DNA of 64,000 nt, taken from assembly GCA_963675135.1 (NCBI GenBank), contig OY776125.1, positions 21,874,565-21,938,564 on the forward strand. The letters run 5' to 3'. Positions 36,228-48,400 of this stretch are shown here, one piece after another. Position numbers and translations under genes: made by a program. The DNA is from Galeopsis tetrahit (lineage: Eukaryota; Streptophyta; Magnoliopsida; Lamiales; Lamiaceae). Numbering within the stretch: the stretch's first letter is position 1; each line of letters opens with the position of its first letter. The notes under the pieces are model-generated. The model had not been told where the DNA came from, made no database searches, and saw nothing but the letters and a program-made list of their open reading frames with translations.

Positions 36228-37518
36228 TTGCCTTAATAGATATATAGAAGGAATATAACATCCCTAGATTAGTGGAATTAAATCAAAGACCAAATCATAC
36301 AATCCCTAAATTAGTGAAATTAAATTAAAGATCAAATTCTTAATTTATACTATCACTAATAACACACATTTTCTCTTATAAAGTAGCACGCACCTTAGAG
36401 CGCATATATATATTTGCCATGCACTGAGAAGATCAATTTGATCCAATTTTAATCCAAAATCGATCAACAAACAATATTGCATATAACTAATTTCTTCTAC
36501 ATTGAAATCTCTTACTATATAAGAGGGGGTCTACATTTGTAGAGCGGGAAAAATCTTTACAACCAATTCATAAAATAAAACAATCTTAATTCCTAATTAT
36601 AATTGAAGTACACGCGGTTTATTATACGTATCGGGACTAGTAGTTCTGATAGACTATATATTAATTCTTGTTGGAGATCGAGGAGAATATTCATTTAATT
36701 TGACCAATTATCAACATCTTCCAATATCTTTGTAATTAATCATATTGTGTAAATTAAATAACAATTAATATATAGAGATTTGAACCAAATTTGGTGGATA
36801 ATGACGTATATATATACACATATGATCAAAGAAATCAAAATTGAAAGTGGTTTATAATTGCCATATCCATACGTGTCACGTTTAACCAAAATGAAGTGAT
36901 CGATCAAGATTAACACACGTACGTAAAAATTAAAGAATATGAGATTGCATGTGAATGTATATTATTCATCCATTTCATGTCGCACTATATTCATGATTGA
37001 AACCAAAATGGATCATTCCAAAAACTTAATTTGGAAAGACTTTCAACCACTAATCTTTGCCCTTGCAGCTAGCGATTATAGTTTGTCGCTACCTCATGTG
37101 GATTTTATCAGATAGTATATTTACTTTAGGGATATAGTTTAAGCGACTAAAAAATAGAGATAAGTGGGTATGTGTAGATAATTAATTCATCGGTGACAAA
37201 AATTAGGCACCAAAAGTCGTAACATTTCAACCATAAAATTAAATAAACCCCATAAAAAGATAAAAGATTAATACATGTGTTAAACTAGTAATACAATATT
37301 TAATTTTCCTAAAACGTGTTACTCCGTATGTACTGTTTATTAATTTAGTAAGTTGCAGATTTAAGGAGTATTAATTAACATAATAAATTTAATTGTTAAA
37401 AGTAAAACAACACATGCAACTCTACAAATTAATATACGAGTGAGTTTATATTAAACGATAGTTTGTGTTTTTTGGTTAATCAGTTGAATGCGTGGGGTGA
37501 AGATAACCATTTTTTTTT

Positions 37519-37539
37519 GTGTGTGTGTGTGTGTGTGTG
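37519..37539. repeat. TG microsatellite
   Basis: About ten TG units following a T-run. Confidence 0.9.
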
Positions 37540-38409
37540 GAGTGGGTTGAGGTAATTAAGTGAGTTAATATTTTTATTGTTTGATTCAATTTAATTTAAA
37601 GTTCAAAAATAATAATTAAATTTAGTTTAAATAGAGTGCGCTAAAAGCTTAACAATACAAATAAATTATAAACTCACACATATACTACAAAGAACTTAGG
37701 TGTTGTTTGAGAGTGGTTTTAAAAAATCGATTTTTGAAATTTCAATAAATAGTAATATGTGTATATATATATTTTTAAGTTTTTAAATAAGAAAATGAGA
37801 TTATTTAACTTTATTTCAAATCAATGTGTAAAATTATATTGTTAAAATATTGTTGGAATTAAGATATTATTATGATTAGATGTTAAAAAACTGAAAACCG
37901 TGTTTTGAAAAGTCTATCAACTTATGTACATGCACTAAGTTGGAGCACGGAATTGCCGTAATGCAGACACGCATTTAATCGGAATAGTCAGTACATTATG
38001 CATAAACTGAAAAGAAACATAAAATTTGATGAAATAATAATCTCTCATTATGGAGTAGTAAATTACTAAAACGTGAACAAAGACAAATTAATAGAGTAAA
38101 ATTGTAATAAAATTAAAAGTTCCGAAAAAAGCTAGTAAATTAAGACAAGAGTGATGATGACCGCCTCTCAGATGCATTATTACCCAATCAGGACCAACAT
38201 TCCACTACACAGGAAAGTTCATTCAACCTCATCTTCTAAATGCCGCACATCTGGTTAATCTCTGGCCCTTAGATCACATTACATTATCTAACGATGCAGC
38301 CTTACCATTTGAGTGAGTGAGTGTCTGGAATTTAGATTATTTGAGTTGTACACGGGTTTTAAGTAATGCGTAGTATTGAATATATAAACTAAGTCTTAAA
38401 TAAAAAGAA

Positions 38410-38745
38410 AAAAAAATCTAAAAGTCATAAAATCCGATTCAGAGATCGGAGCCCGGTTAAAACCCTTGTTAGGGTAAAACCCTACTTAGAAATAAAATTT
38501 TTAGTCAAGAAAAATGAATACTCCTCTAAACAAGGAAAATACTAAATTACAATTAATCCATTAAACCTGTAAAATTCTGAGCGTATATCTTTTGCTAAAT
38601 AATTCCTTATAAACTTCGGGGAGAGTTCCACCAAACAAAGCCATTAGTTGACGCATCTCCCAATTGATCTGATGTTGCATTACCTTCTCTAAAAATACGA
38701 GTCATTGAGAAACCTCCAAGGGAAACAGGGGTTGGGCGATGAAAG
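38410..38745 (-). mobile_element. L1-type LINE remnant: RNase H C-terminus and 3' UTR
   Basis: On the minus strand, codons from about 38708 read MTRIFREGNATSDQLGDAS, then TNGFVWWNSP. This is the IFREGN...VWW-SP pattern that closes the RNase H domain of plant L1 LINEs. The frame then breaks, and a non-coding tail runs to about 38410, including a GC-rich self-complementary piece (CCGATCTCTGAATCGG). No poly(A) is seen on the sense strand, and nothing upstream is recognisable, so this is a small decayed fragment. Confidence 0.55.
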
Positions 38746-41055
38746 TAGCTGCACTACATAAGATGAGTCACATTAATACTGATTGTTTATATAAAAAATA
38801 AAAGTTTAAGAATGGAGATAAAATAGTACTATGTGTGAATTATAAAAATGGACGAAAAGTGAGTATAATGTTGATCATTAGTTTAACTGTTCACATTAAT
38901 CATACGGTACCTATATCATTGTAACACACATGGTATCCTCTTTTACTATACTCTTTTCGTCTTTCGTAATTACTACTTTACTGTTTGCACAATAGATATT
39001 TTGGTATTCAATATTATAAATGTAAAGTATTTACAATTTGTTTGTAAAAGGAGGAAAAGAGCAGTTGCCACTTGTCATACTTGTGTTGGCAAAGAAGGAC
39101 ACTTGAAAAATTCTGTCATGAAATCATCTAGATCATTCTCGAACGGGATCACCTTTCTAAATATGGTCTCTTTCAATGTAACTCTCTAACTTATGCAAAA
39201 TAATATCACAAGTAAATACATAAAAGCTAGCTTGATTTGTGTCAAAAATTAATTTGAAATTGATAAACAATTTGAAATAGCATAAACTATTTTGTTTTTT
39301 AAAATTCATAATTAAAGATGACACTTCCTCCTCCCATCCCATGTAACAATCAAAATTCATTAATTAATCAGAATTAGGCATGGGTAAAGAATACGGAATA
39401 AATTACTGTTGTAAAAATTTATATGAAACAGTCGCATACATGAAATTAATATATCGATTCTGATTACATACTTTCTACGTCCCTCTGAAGACTTTCTATT
39501 TTTCCATTTCGTTCATCCCAAACAAGACTTCACATTTCCTTAAATAGAAAGTTGTGTCCTCGTTTTCACAAAACAATTCTCTCCATAGTTGAGTTTTATT
39601 GCAATAATTGTTACAGTAATTTTTTTTCCCTCTCTCGTCACATCTCAAGTTCCCATTGTACATTTTATACAATATTTCTTAATTTATGCGCAAAACACAA
39701 ACATAAAACTTTTACGGAAACAAAGCTAGTGTATTTTATATGATCCTCGATCGGGTTAATTTATGACTACCCGCATGGATGAATCCATAATTTTTGTGTG
39801 ATAGTAATTAGAATAGTTTTATGAATTTAAAAAGTGACATTGAGCTCATATTTATACAAGAACAAGAGAAGATTAACTACTCCTGGATAATTACCAAGAG
39901 TTAGTTTGAGATATACCTAACTAACAAAATTTAAAGAGAAGTTAATTAATTATGTTGATATTTTGTACAGTGATCGATGCAAAACAAATACGGAGTATAA
40001 AATACATTGAATAAGTTCTCAACTTTCGATTAAATTTTGTCTCCGCTGGCCATTGTTGTCAACGCAACCTTTGAAAATGGAGAATAAGATTAAAGTTGGG
40101 GGTACATTTATAATTTTTCTAATAATAATTATAATTAATTTCTATAATATAAATAGAATAGTAAAACAAATGTGAAATTAAAATAAAATAATTGTTAAGT
40201 TTTAATAATGATTTTTCACAATTTTAATAAAAAAAATTATTTGAGAGTTTTATTATTTTAAAGATAAATTTGAGTAAGTTAATTGATTTTGTAATTATAT
40301 TTTTTCTAATTAGGCAAGTTATTTGAGTTTACTAATAATTAATTAGGTAAGTTAATTGATTTAGAAATAAATAAATTTATTTGATTTTTTTTTTCATATT
40401 CTAATTTTTCAGATTTTATGAAAAATTATTTTCTAATTTAAATATTATTCTAAATCTATTTTCAGGTTTTTTAAAATTTTGTATTTTAAATAACATTCAT
40501 AATTTTTCAGAATTAATAAATATAAGTTTTAATTGATATTATAAAAAATATAAAAAGAAAAAAATATCACATATTACAAAAATTAAAATCATATATTGTG
40601 TGTTGATCTTTGACTTATTATTACACGTAAAATAACTATTTTCAAAATTTGAGCATAAATTAAAATTTTGTAATTCGTTTAGACCAAATTCAAAATTAAT
40701 CAATTCAAAATTAATCCAACTTATTAACTAAAAAATTCTTTAGTTTATGAATATATACATTCAATTTGGATTCTATGTCATAATTAATGGTGTGACAACA
40801 CATTTGGTAGAAGAATTATTGTAAGTTAAAAAAGTTGTGTTGTTAAGAAATGTTAGACCATACATATGAAACTACCACTACCTTGAAAATCTGAGAATTA
40901 GTGTACACATGTCCTAAACCCATTCCCTCTTATTTATATCCACTCCATCTCCCGCCTCCCTCCCTGCAAAATCTCTCTCATTCTCCTCCTAAATCTTTTT
41001 CATTTTGTGTTGACAAAATCATCATTCAAATCATATTAAAAAAAAACAAGAATTA

Positions 41056-42342
41056 ATGGTACAAAATCAACTAACATTATTAACTATGTCCAAGAAAAAG
41101 AACATGGTTTACTCTCATCCCAACAACCTTTCCTCCACCTCCTCAGCCTCGGAGGAGCCGCGCAACGGCAACGGCTCCCGCCGCCTCAGCGCGGAGGAGT
41201 CCCCCATGATGATGTCACCATGGAACCAAAATTCCCCTTTCGCCAAATCCCCGTGGCTAAACATTTCCGATCAAAATGCCCCGAAAAACGGCCTAATCGG
41301 CTCCCTCGTAAGAGAAGAAGGCCACATATATTCCCTCGCCGCCACCAACGGCGTCCTCTACACCGGCTCCGACAGCAAGAACATCCGCGTCTGGAAAGAC
41401 ATGCACGAATTCGCGGCCTTCAAATCCACCAGCGGCCTTGTCAAGGCAATCATAATCTCCGGAGACAGGATTTTCACCGGCCATCAGGACGGGAAAATCC
41501 GCGTCTGGAAAAACATGGGCGTCGTGCACAAACGCGTTGGCACGATGCCCACGTTTTTCGATATCTTCAAAGCCTCGATTAGGCCGAAGAATTACGTAGA
41601 GGTAAAGAGAAACCGTACGGCTTTATGGATTAAACATAGCGACGTCGTTTCGTCGCTAAGTATGAATCAAGAAAATGGGCTATTATACTCTGCTTCGTGG
41701 GACAGAACATTCAAGGTATGGATCGTCGAAAATTCGAAATGCATAGAGTCCGTTAAGGCCCACGACGACGCCGTTAACTCCGTTATCTCCAGCGTTAACG
41801 GAATCGTCTACACGGGGTCAGCCGACGGGACGGTGAAGGTGTGGAAAAGGGAGCAAAAGGGGAAGATTTTCCGGCACGTTTTACAGAGGACTCTGCATAG
41901 TCAAGAATCGGCGATCACGGCGCTGGCGGTGACGGCGGGGGGAGGGGTGGTGTACTGCGGGTCCTCCGATGGGTTGGTGAATTTCTGGGAGTATGAAAAG
42001 ATGCTGTCACACGGCGGCGTTTTGAAGGGGCATAAACTGGCGGTGCTCTGTCTTGAGGCGGCGGGGAATTTGGTGTTTAGTGGTTCGGCGGATAAGACGA
42101 TATGCGTGTGGCGGAGGGAGGGGGCGGTGCACACGTGTCTTTCGGTGTTGTCCGGGCATGCCGGGCCGGTGAAGTGCTTGGCGGTGGAGGAGGACAAGGA
42201 GGGGGGCGGTGGCGGGGGGGATCGGAAATGGAAGGTGTATAGTGGGAGTCTTGATAACTCGGTGAAGGTGTGGAGTGTGTCGGAAATGGCGCCGGATTTG
42301 CATATGAGAAATGGAGATTCAAGTTGGGAATCATTTAATTAA
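41056..42342 (+). CDS. JINGUBANG-like WD40 repeat protein
   Basis: The gene is intronless, with 428 codons. After a Ser/Asn/Pro-rich N-terminus (1 to about 85) come seven WD40 repeats ending near residues 113, 152, 223, 263, 311, 352 and 407, for example LYTGSDSKNIRVWKD, IFTGHQDGKIRVWKN and VYTGSADGTVKVWKRE. They would form one seven-bladed propeller. Repeat order and the insert TMPTFFDIFKASIRPKNYVEV after blade two are typical of the JINGUBANG-like family; Arabidopsis JINGUBANG restrains pollen germination and binds TCP4. The last blade carries a Gly-rich insert (about 383-388). In-frame ATGs also occur at codons 11 and 17, so the true start is not certain. Coding DNA is GC-rich compared with its flanks. 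The function of this paralogue is unknown. Confidence 0.88.
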   Translation: MVQNQLTLLTMSKKKNMVYSHPNNLSSTSSASEEPRNGNGSRRLSAEESPMMMSPWNQNSPFAKSPWLNISDQNAPKNGLIGSLVREEGHIYSLAATNGVLYTGSDSKNIRVWKDMHEFAAFKSTSGLVKAIIISGDRIFTGHQDGKIRVWKNMGVVHKRVGTMPTFFDIFKASIRPKNYVEVKRNRTALWIKHSDVVSSLSMNQENGLLYSASWDRTFKVWIVENSKCIESVKAHDDAVNSVISSVNGIVYTGSADGTVKVWKREQKGKIFRHVLQRTLHSQESAITALAVTAGGGVVYCGSSDGLVNFWEYEKMLSHGGVLKGHKLAVLCLEAAGNLVFSGSADKTICVWRREGAVHTCLSVLSGHAGPVKCLAVEEDKEGGGGGGDRKWKVYSGSLDNSVKVWSVSEMAPDLHMRNGDSSWESFN

Positions 42343-45300
42343 GATTCATCATGTTTATCATCATGCCTGGGGTTAATTTGATCCATTGATTGGGTTTGGT
42401 TTTTTTTTTTTTTTTTATACTTTTACTTTTTATGTTTGATTTGATGGAAAATGAGGAGGGAATTTAACTTTGTGATCATGGATGTAACTCTAATATTGTA
42501 GATGGATGATGATGATTGGTGGCTGCACCAGTGAGTTGTAAATTGTATGAATAACTAAAATTTCTTGACAAATTCTGGTTCTACATCATCCTGTTACATT
42601 TCATAGAGTTTCTGAAGCAACATATATTAAAGATTTAAGAGGATGAAATAGAAGAATTGATCCAAGTTATACAGGGCATTTTTCTGTGTAGTTATGAATG
42701 ACGGATGCTCCTTTGTGTTTAAAGATTATTTTTAGTAAGGGGTGGATTGATTTTGTCTTTATGTATTTTCTCATTGTGTCCAACATGTTATGTTACTTAA
42801 TAGAGTGTTTCCCTTAATAGCTTATATTGCATTTGCTATTAATGTATTGTACTAAACTTTGTATTTTTTTTTCTTTTACGGGTGTACAATGAGTGTTATG
42901 TGTACTATGCGTGTGTTGTGTGTACTATGTGTGTGTTAAGGCGATGATGACCACCTGTGAATTTCGAATTATAGTTAGGAATGACAAAAAAGATAAAAAA
43001 TGTTGGCTTGAGCCATATTGATGTTTTGACCCAAGAGGCAAACCATTAGGTTCAACCTCTTTTGTTTGCTCTAGGGCTGTTGGCAACCATACAAATACAC
43101 AACAGTCTCACTTTCTTCTATGTGACGAAAGAAAGAAAAAAGTAGAAAGAGTAGTGTGTGAGATTTGTATAGATAATGTGTTACCCAATTTTAATGATTT
43201 GATAATTTTTTCTACATTTTGAATAAATTTAATATTCAAATGATCTGAGCTCGAGCTCGTCACTGTAGAAATATTTGTAGAATTAAGTTGTTCACTTGGA
43301 ACCACGAGGAGACCTAACACTTTATGTGTTGAACAATACTCCGTAACAATTGGTTTTGAAAGAATTATTTTAACCGGTACTTTATTTCCGACATCAAATA
43401 TATGTAAAAAAGAAAAAGAAAACTAATCTTAAAGCCATATATATAGAAGTCAACGATAAAGAAGTGTTTCCGACACAGATGATTATTGGGCCCATGGTGA
43501 ATCATCTAGTACTGGCCCATTCTCTCAATTACAAATAACTGAGATCATCCTCGTTCTCATTAAAATACTCAATTTTAAAAAAATTAACAATAAAAATTTT
43601 AAAATTGAAATACTTTGCGACTAAAATAATGATAAGTAGAAAATTAACCATACATGTGAAAAGAAGGCACGAGTTATAAGACCTACAATTAAAGACCTTT
43701 TCCACTTATCATAATTTGTGAGAATATGTCATGTAGTTTTTGTTTTTAAACATTTTAAATAGATTTACACTTAGGGATAAGTGAGTCGAGCTAGTTTATG
43801 AGCTACTCATGTTCAACTAAAAAAAATGAAATCAACTCGAACTTAATTGAGTCGAATTAAAGTTTGACACTACTCGATTCGATTCATTTACACCCTTCAT
43901 ACTTTTTTTTAGGAGATTAATTAATTGCTGAAGATAATGTTATTGGTATGAAACTGTTCACCTACTCAATCTTATAAAATAGATTGTAGAAGCCATATTT
44001 TATTAAGTCCACTGTAGTGACTGGAACTCAAATATGATCATATTATAACCTTAATTATTGTTCAAATGAAATTCGTTCGACCGATCACGGCCATAATTAG
44101 GGGTATAAACAATGAAGTTGATGCGAACAACTCTCAATATTTATTTCAACTCTTTCACCATCAATCAAATATTATGGTTTAAACAAGTTGTAATAGAGGC
44201 AGCAAAATCAGGTTTCAACATTTTATTTTATTTATGACTGCTTCCATGTTCCCCCAAAGGATCTCTACCACTAATCATATAATACAATGTTTAATTAACT
44301 AACTGGGGGTACCCTGTGACCACTACATATTATAATAACAGATCATGCTAACCACTTCTTTTACTTGTCTTTTTTTTCCTTTCAGGAGACCAGTTTTATA
44401 TTAGATACAACCATGGCAATTGAGAGTACGCACGCATATACAATTTAAAATCGCAAGGTTTCAAATGCACCACTCGACGCACATTTCAGTTATATTAACA
44501 TGCACGTTTCAATTGTGTATTTAATCAAATCTGGTGCAACAATTATATTATACTCCCTTCGTCCCACTATAAGTTTTTCATTCTATTTTTGTCATATTAT
44601 TTTCTCTCTCTCAATCGCATCACTTACACTTTATCTATTATTTTATCATACTTCATCTCACACTCATCAATTATTTTCTCTTCCCCCATCACATCACTTG
44701 TATTACATCTATTATTTTATCATATTCCTTAATCAAAACACCCAAAAGAAAGGGTAACATCACTTGTATTACAACACGTTTTACTCTTATTTTTAATTGC
44801 ACGGTGCAATAGATGCACATAAACGTGAAAACGATGGGGCTGCTTTGGGCTTGATGGATATGTTTTGAGCAGGATTTCAAAATCAAAACCCACCAAGAGT
44901 GGAAAAATTCATATGGGGATGGATCCATTTTCATTGGGACCCAAAATTATTGGATCGGGAAACTTCATAAGCAAGAATGATATGAAGATGTGCTTCATAA
45001 CCCCCACCTTGTCCCCCACCACCAAGAGTCCTTTATTTCCCAATTTTATTTTATTTTTTATGATGATATACACAAAAGGATAATTAACAAAATTTAAATA
45101 TATGTATAAACATCCTTATGTAACAATTAAAATAGGTGGGTCAGGTCATATCCACGCCCAAAGATGAAAAAGAAATACGGCTGGCTTCTTTTCTTACAAA
45201 AACTATATAAGTTATACAAGGAAACGAAATGAAATGGTCTCCTAATCTACAACTGACTTCTTAGTTCTTAAATACAGATGCAAATCAGACTTAAAAGGTA

Positions 45301-45481
45301 ACTCGAGTATGAGCCACCAGTTACATTGCTGCAATTAAAACGGGCCCTCATGTGTAATGTTGCGGAAAAGAAAACCGAGTGGAAGCGGGTAGGGTCAGGT
45401 CAGATGAGTTGCACAAATCTAGAATTCATGCACAAGTGCGCTCGTTGACTATGAACGAATGCATTGTCTTTAAGGGTGTGG
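42343..45481. other. Intergenic region between the WD40 gene and the kinase-like gene
   Basis: No further gene is supported. It includes the 3' flank of the WD40 gene, a GTGTGTACTATG-type short repeat near 42895-42940, and a truncated MITE at about 44553-44756. Confidence 0.6.
44553..44756. mobile_element. Stowaway-type MITE lacking its right terminus
   Basis: The left end CTCCCTTCGTCCCACTATAA follows TA. The interior (repeated CATCACTT and ATTATTTTATCATA) is the reverse complement of the complete copy at 63708-63977. The right inverted terminus is absent. Confidence 0.7.
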
Positions 45482-48400
45482 TTAGGCATTGAGTCCCAGC
45501 AAGTGCCCACTTCGGGACCCAACTGAGCCCAAGTCCAGTGGTTGGCTTCCTCCCTCTAGAATTTTAACCACCTACAAAATTAGACTCATAAACTCTTCTT
45601 TACTAACCAAAATAAAATCAACAAATTTTCAACTAATGACTCTAAACAATGTTTTATGTAAACCAGTTTCATTGTATAAAAGTGGAGGAGGACGGACCTT
45701 TGACATGGAGGGTCTCAAGTGAGGATGGTGGTGCAGACACAATGAAGCTGCAGAGGCCATAGCATGAAGCTGATAAGGTAAACACTGGAGCTCATGGGAG
45801 CCTAAGCGAGGGTCTAGCAATCGAGCAAACACGTGTGGTGAAGCCAAAGTATTGTTATGATCCGACAAAATTTGATGTTCCAAGTCCTGCGCTCTTTGCC
45901 CGCTCATTAGTTCCAATAATACTAGCCCAAATGCATATATGTCCACTTTCTCTGTCATTTCCCCACCACTAAAATATTCCGGTGAAAGATACCTAAACAC
46001 ACAACAAGCCATGCATTTCAGATAACAGAAACTGAAATCAGTTCAAGAAAGTGGAGTATACTGAAACAAACAATGGGCAAACTTCCACGACAAAAAAAAA
46101 AAAAGAGAAAAAAAACCTTTTGCTCATTTTCCATTAAATAATAATAAATGCAGCAGGAAGCCAACTACTACTCAAGGAAATGAAGGGTTTACCATGAAGT
46201 TCCAACAATTTGGTTACTATCCGACAAGTCCCACTCATTGTGCAACCTCGCCAGTCCAAAATCAGCAACCTGATATAAGGGGGAAATGACATTAGTAAAT
46301 ATAAATTTCTGCTAGACTTGGTATTAAATTGTTAATTGGCAACAATACACCAGTCTAATGCATCTATAGTTCTATTAGACTTGTACTGATTATCTCTATT
46401 CCTCGGTAAGGGTATGTTTGTTTCGGGCTGTCCTAAATTGGGAAATCCATGAATTATAGTAAAATGTGTATTTTGATTTTGTTTATATTGTAAAGTAATG
46501 TGAAATTGAAAAGTATCTAAGGGTTAGATTATTGTTTTAGTTTCCAAAAATTGCATTTGAAAATGGTAAGGTAGATAATTATAGGGTAGAATTATATGAA
46601 TTATGAAATCCTATACGAAAATCCAGTTTGACAAACGGGATGAAGATTTGAAATAAAAAAAAGTAATTGTAAAAGCCCAAAATAAGCATACCCTAAGTAA
46701 TACTAAGCACAAAATGTGGTGGTTGATATGATCCTTCACATACTCAATTAAGAAACTGCATCAATCTAGAACTGAGAGAATATACCAGAGGTTCGAAATC
46801 ATGAGTTAAGAGGATTTTGCTTGGCCGCAAATTTCTGTGGATTATACATCCCACTCTACAGTCTTCATGAAGATACCGTAACCCTCTTGCTGTCCCTATA
46901 GCTATCCTCAAACGTGTTTCCCAATCAAGAACTCGACTTCCATTTCCTGCAAATTTCAAATCGCCATCACTACATGCACATGCAGATGTCTTAACATGTA
47001 AAATATAAAGGGTTAATTACATAAAAAAATTACGACATTTTCACGTTTAAAATTAAAATGTTTTCAAAATTTGCTATTCGATATACACCATTTCAAATTC
47101 ATAAACTGTCACGTCAACAGAAATTGCCGGAAAATAGTCATGTGATAGAATTCCAACAATTTGAAATGTCGTGTATCGAATTGCAAATTTTAAAAACATG
47201 TTGTAATTGAAAAAGAACATGAACGGGTCATGATTTTCTATGCAACTAACCCAATAATAAAAGATGATGAAAAAAGAAGATACCGTGTAAATGAGAGTCC
47301 AATGAACGATTACAGATGTACTCATACACTAATAATCTCTTTTTCCCCTGAATGCAAAAACCAATAAGCAGCACGACATTTCTGTGCTGGGCACAACTCA
47401 GCACACATACTTCCCTGCAGAAATCATCATCTCTTTGTGGCCCAGAAAACTTGAGTTGCTTCACTGCTATACTCAACCCATTCCTCAGAACCCCTCTGTG
47501 AACCAACCCAAACCGACCTTCTGCCAAATAATTTCTCCCCGAGAAACCATCAGTAGCTTCCTCTACCTCTTTGTAATCAAACTGCTTCGGAGGCTCTCCA
47601 AATTTTGGCGCCTTCGATTTGCAAACAATACATAAAGGGGGTGGTCTTTTTGAGTTTTTCCTTAGAGAAACAGCCTCCCTGATGCTAGAGTTATACATGC
47701 AATCTCCATCATAATCTTGATTCAATTCAGTTCCTTCAAGATTGTGGTCTTGAGATACCCAGAAACTTTGACTGCTACAAGTTTCTGATCCCGGGGTTTC
47801 TGAATAATGCATTCTTCCCGCCCTTAATTGGTCAGGTGTGTTATGTCTAAGAGATGGATGGCAATCTTTGTCTAGTCCTTCATAAAGAGGATTGTCTTTA
47901 TGCATATAGGTAAAAGACCCTTTGCTTGGACATGATGATGGTTTTCTGAATGAGAATCTTCTGGAAGATGTATTTGGATCCTTGGAATCACTTATAGCGG
48001 CAGTATTGTCCTTAACAGGCAAAGAAGTGGCAGTATATAAGGAGGTTTGAACATCATTCGGGCTACCTAGATTGAGACGAAGAATGTTTGCCTGGGAATT
48101 CTTCATGACTACGATATTGCAGCGTAATTCTTTTATGCAATGCTTTATCTCTTGCTTCAATTTCCTGTCTTAAGGAATTAACTCGAAATAAATAGTGCTA
48201 TATAAAAAGGCCAATACTACCTAACAAAAAATATTTCAATTTATAACAACACATTGATCAAATTTCTTGTGTGGGTAGATGTGGGGAGTATCGTTTAAAT
48301 CACAAGAAGCCAAACATATTTTTTTTCTGTGTGCTTGCACTTTATTTCATAGACGTGAAGAACAGACACATTGTAACATTTGGGCCTTGAATGTAGTAAT

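Larger units (their letters stand above)
36228..41055. other. Intergenic region upstream of the WD40 gene
   Basis: No host gene is supported. It holds L1 LINE debris (about 38410-38745), a TG microsatellite (37519-37539), a truncated MITE-like stretch near 39470-39560, and otherwise very AT-rich DNA. A TATTTATAT box at about 40930 probably belongs to the WD40 gene, 125 bp upstream of its start codon. Confidence 0.6.

Noticed and set aside
41901..42334. Overlapping minus-strand open frames
   Set aside because: They are shadows of the GC-rich WD40 gene, Pro/His/Arg-rich, with no family resemblance.
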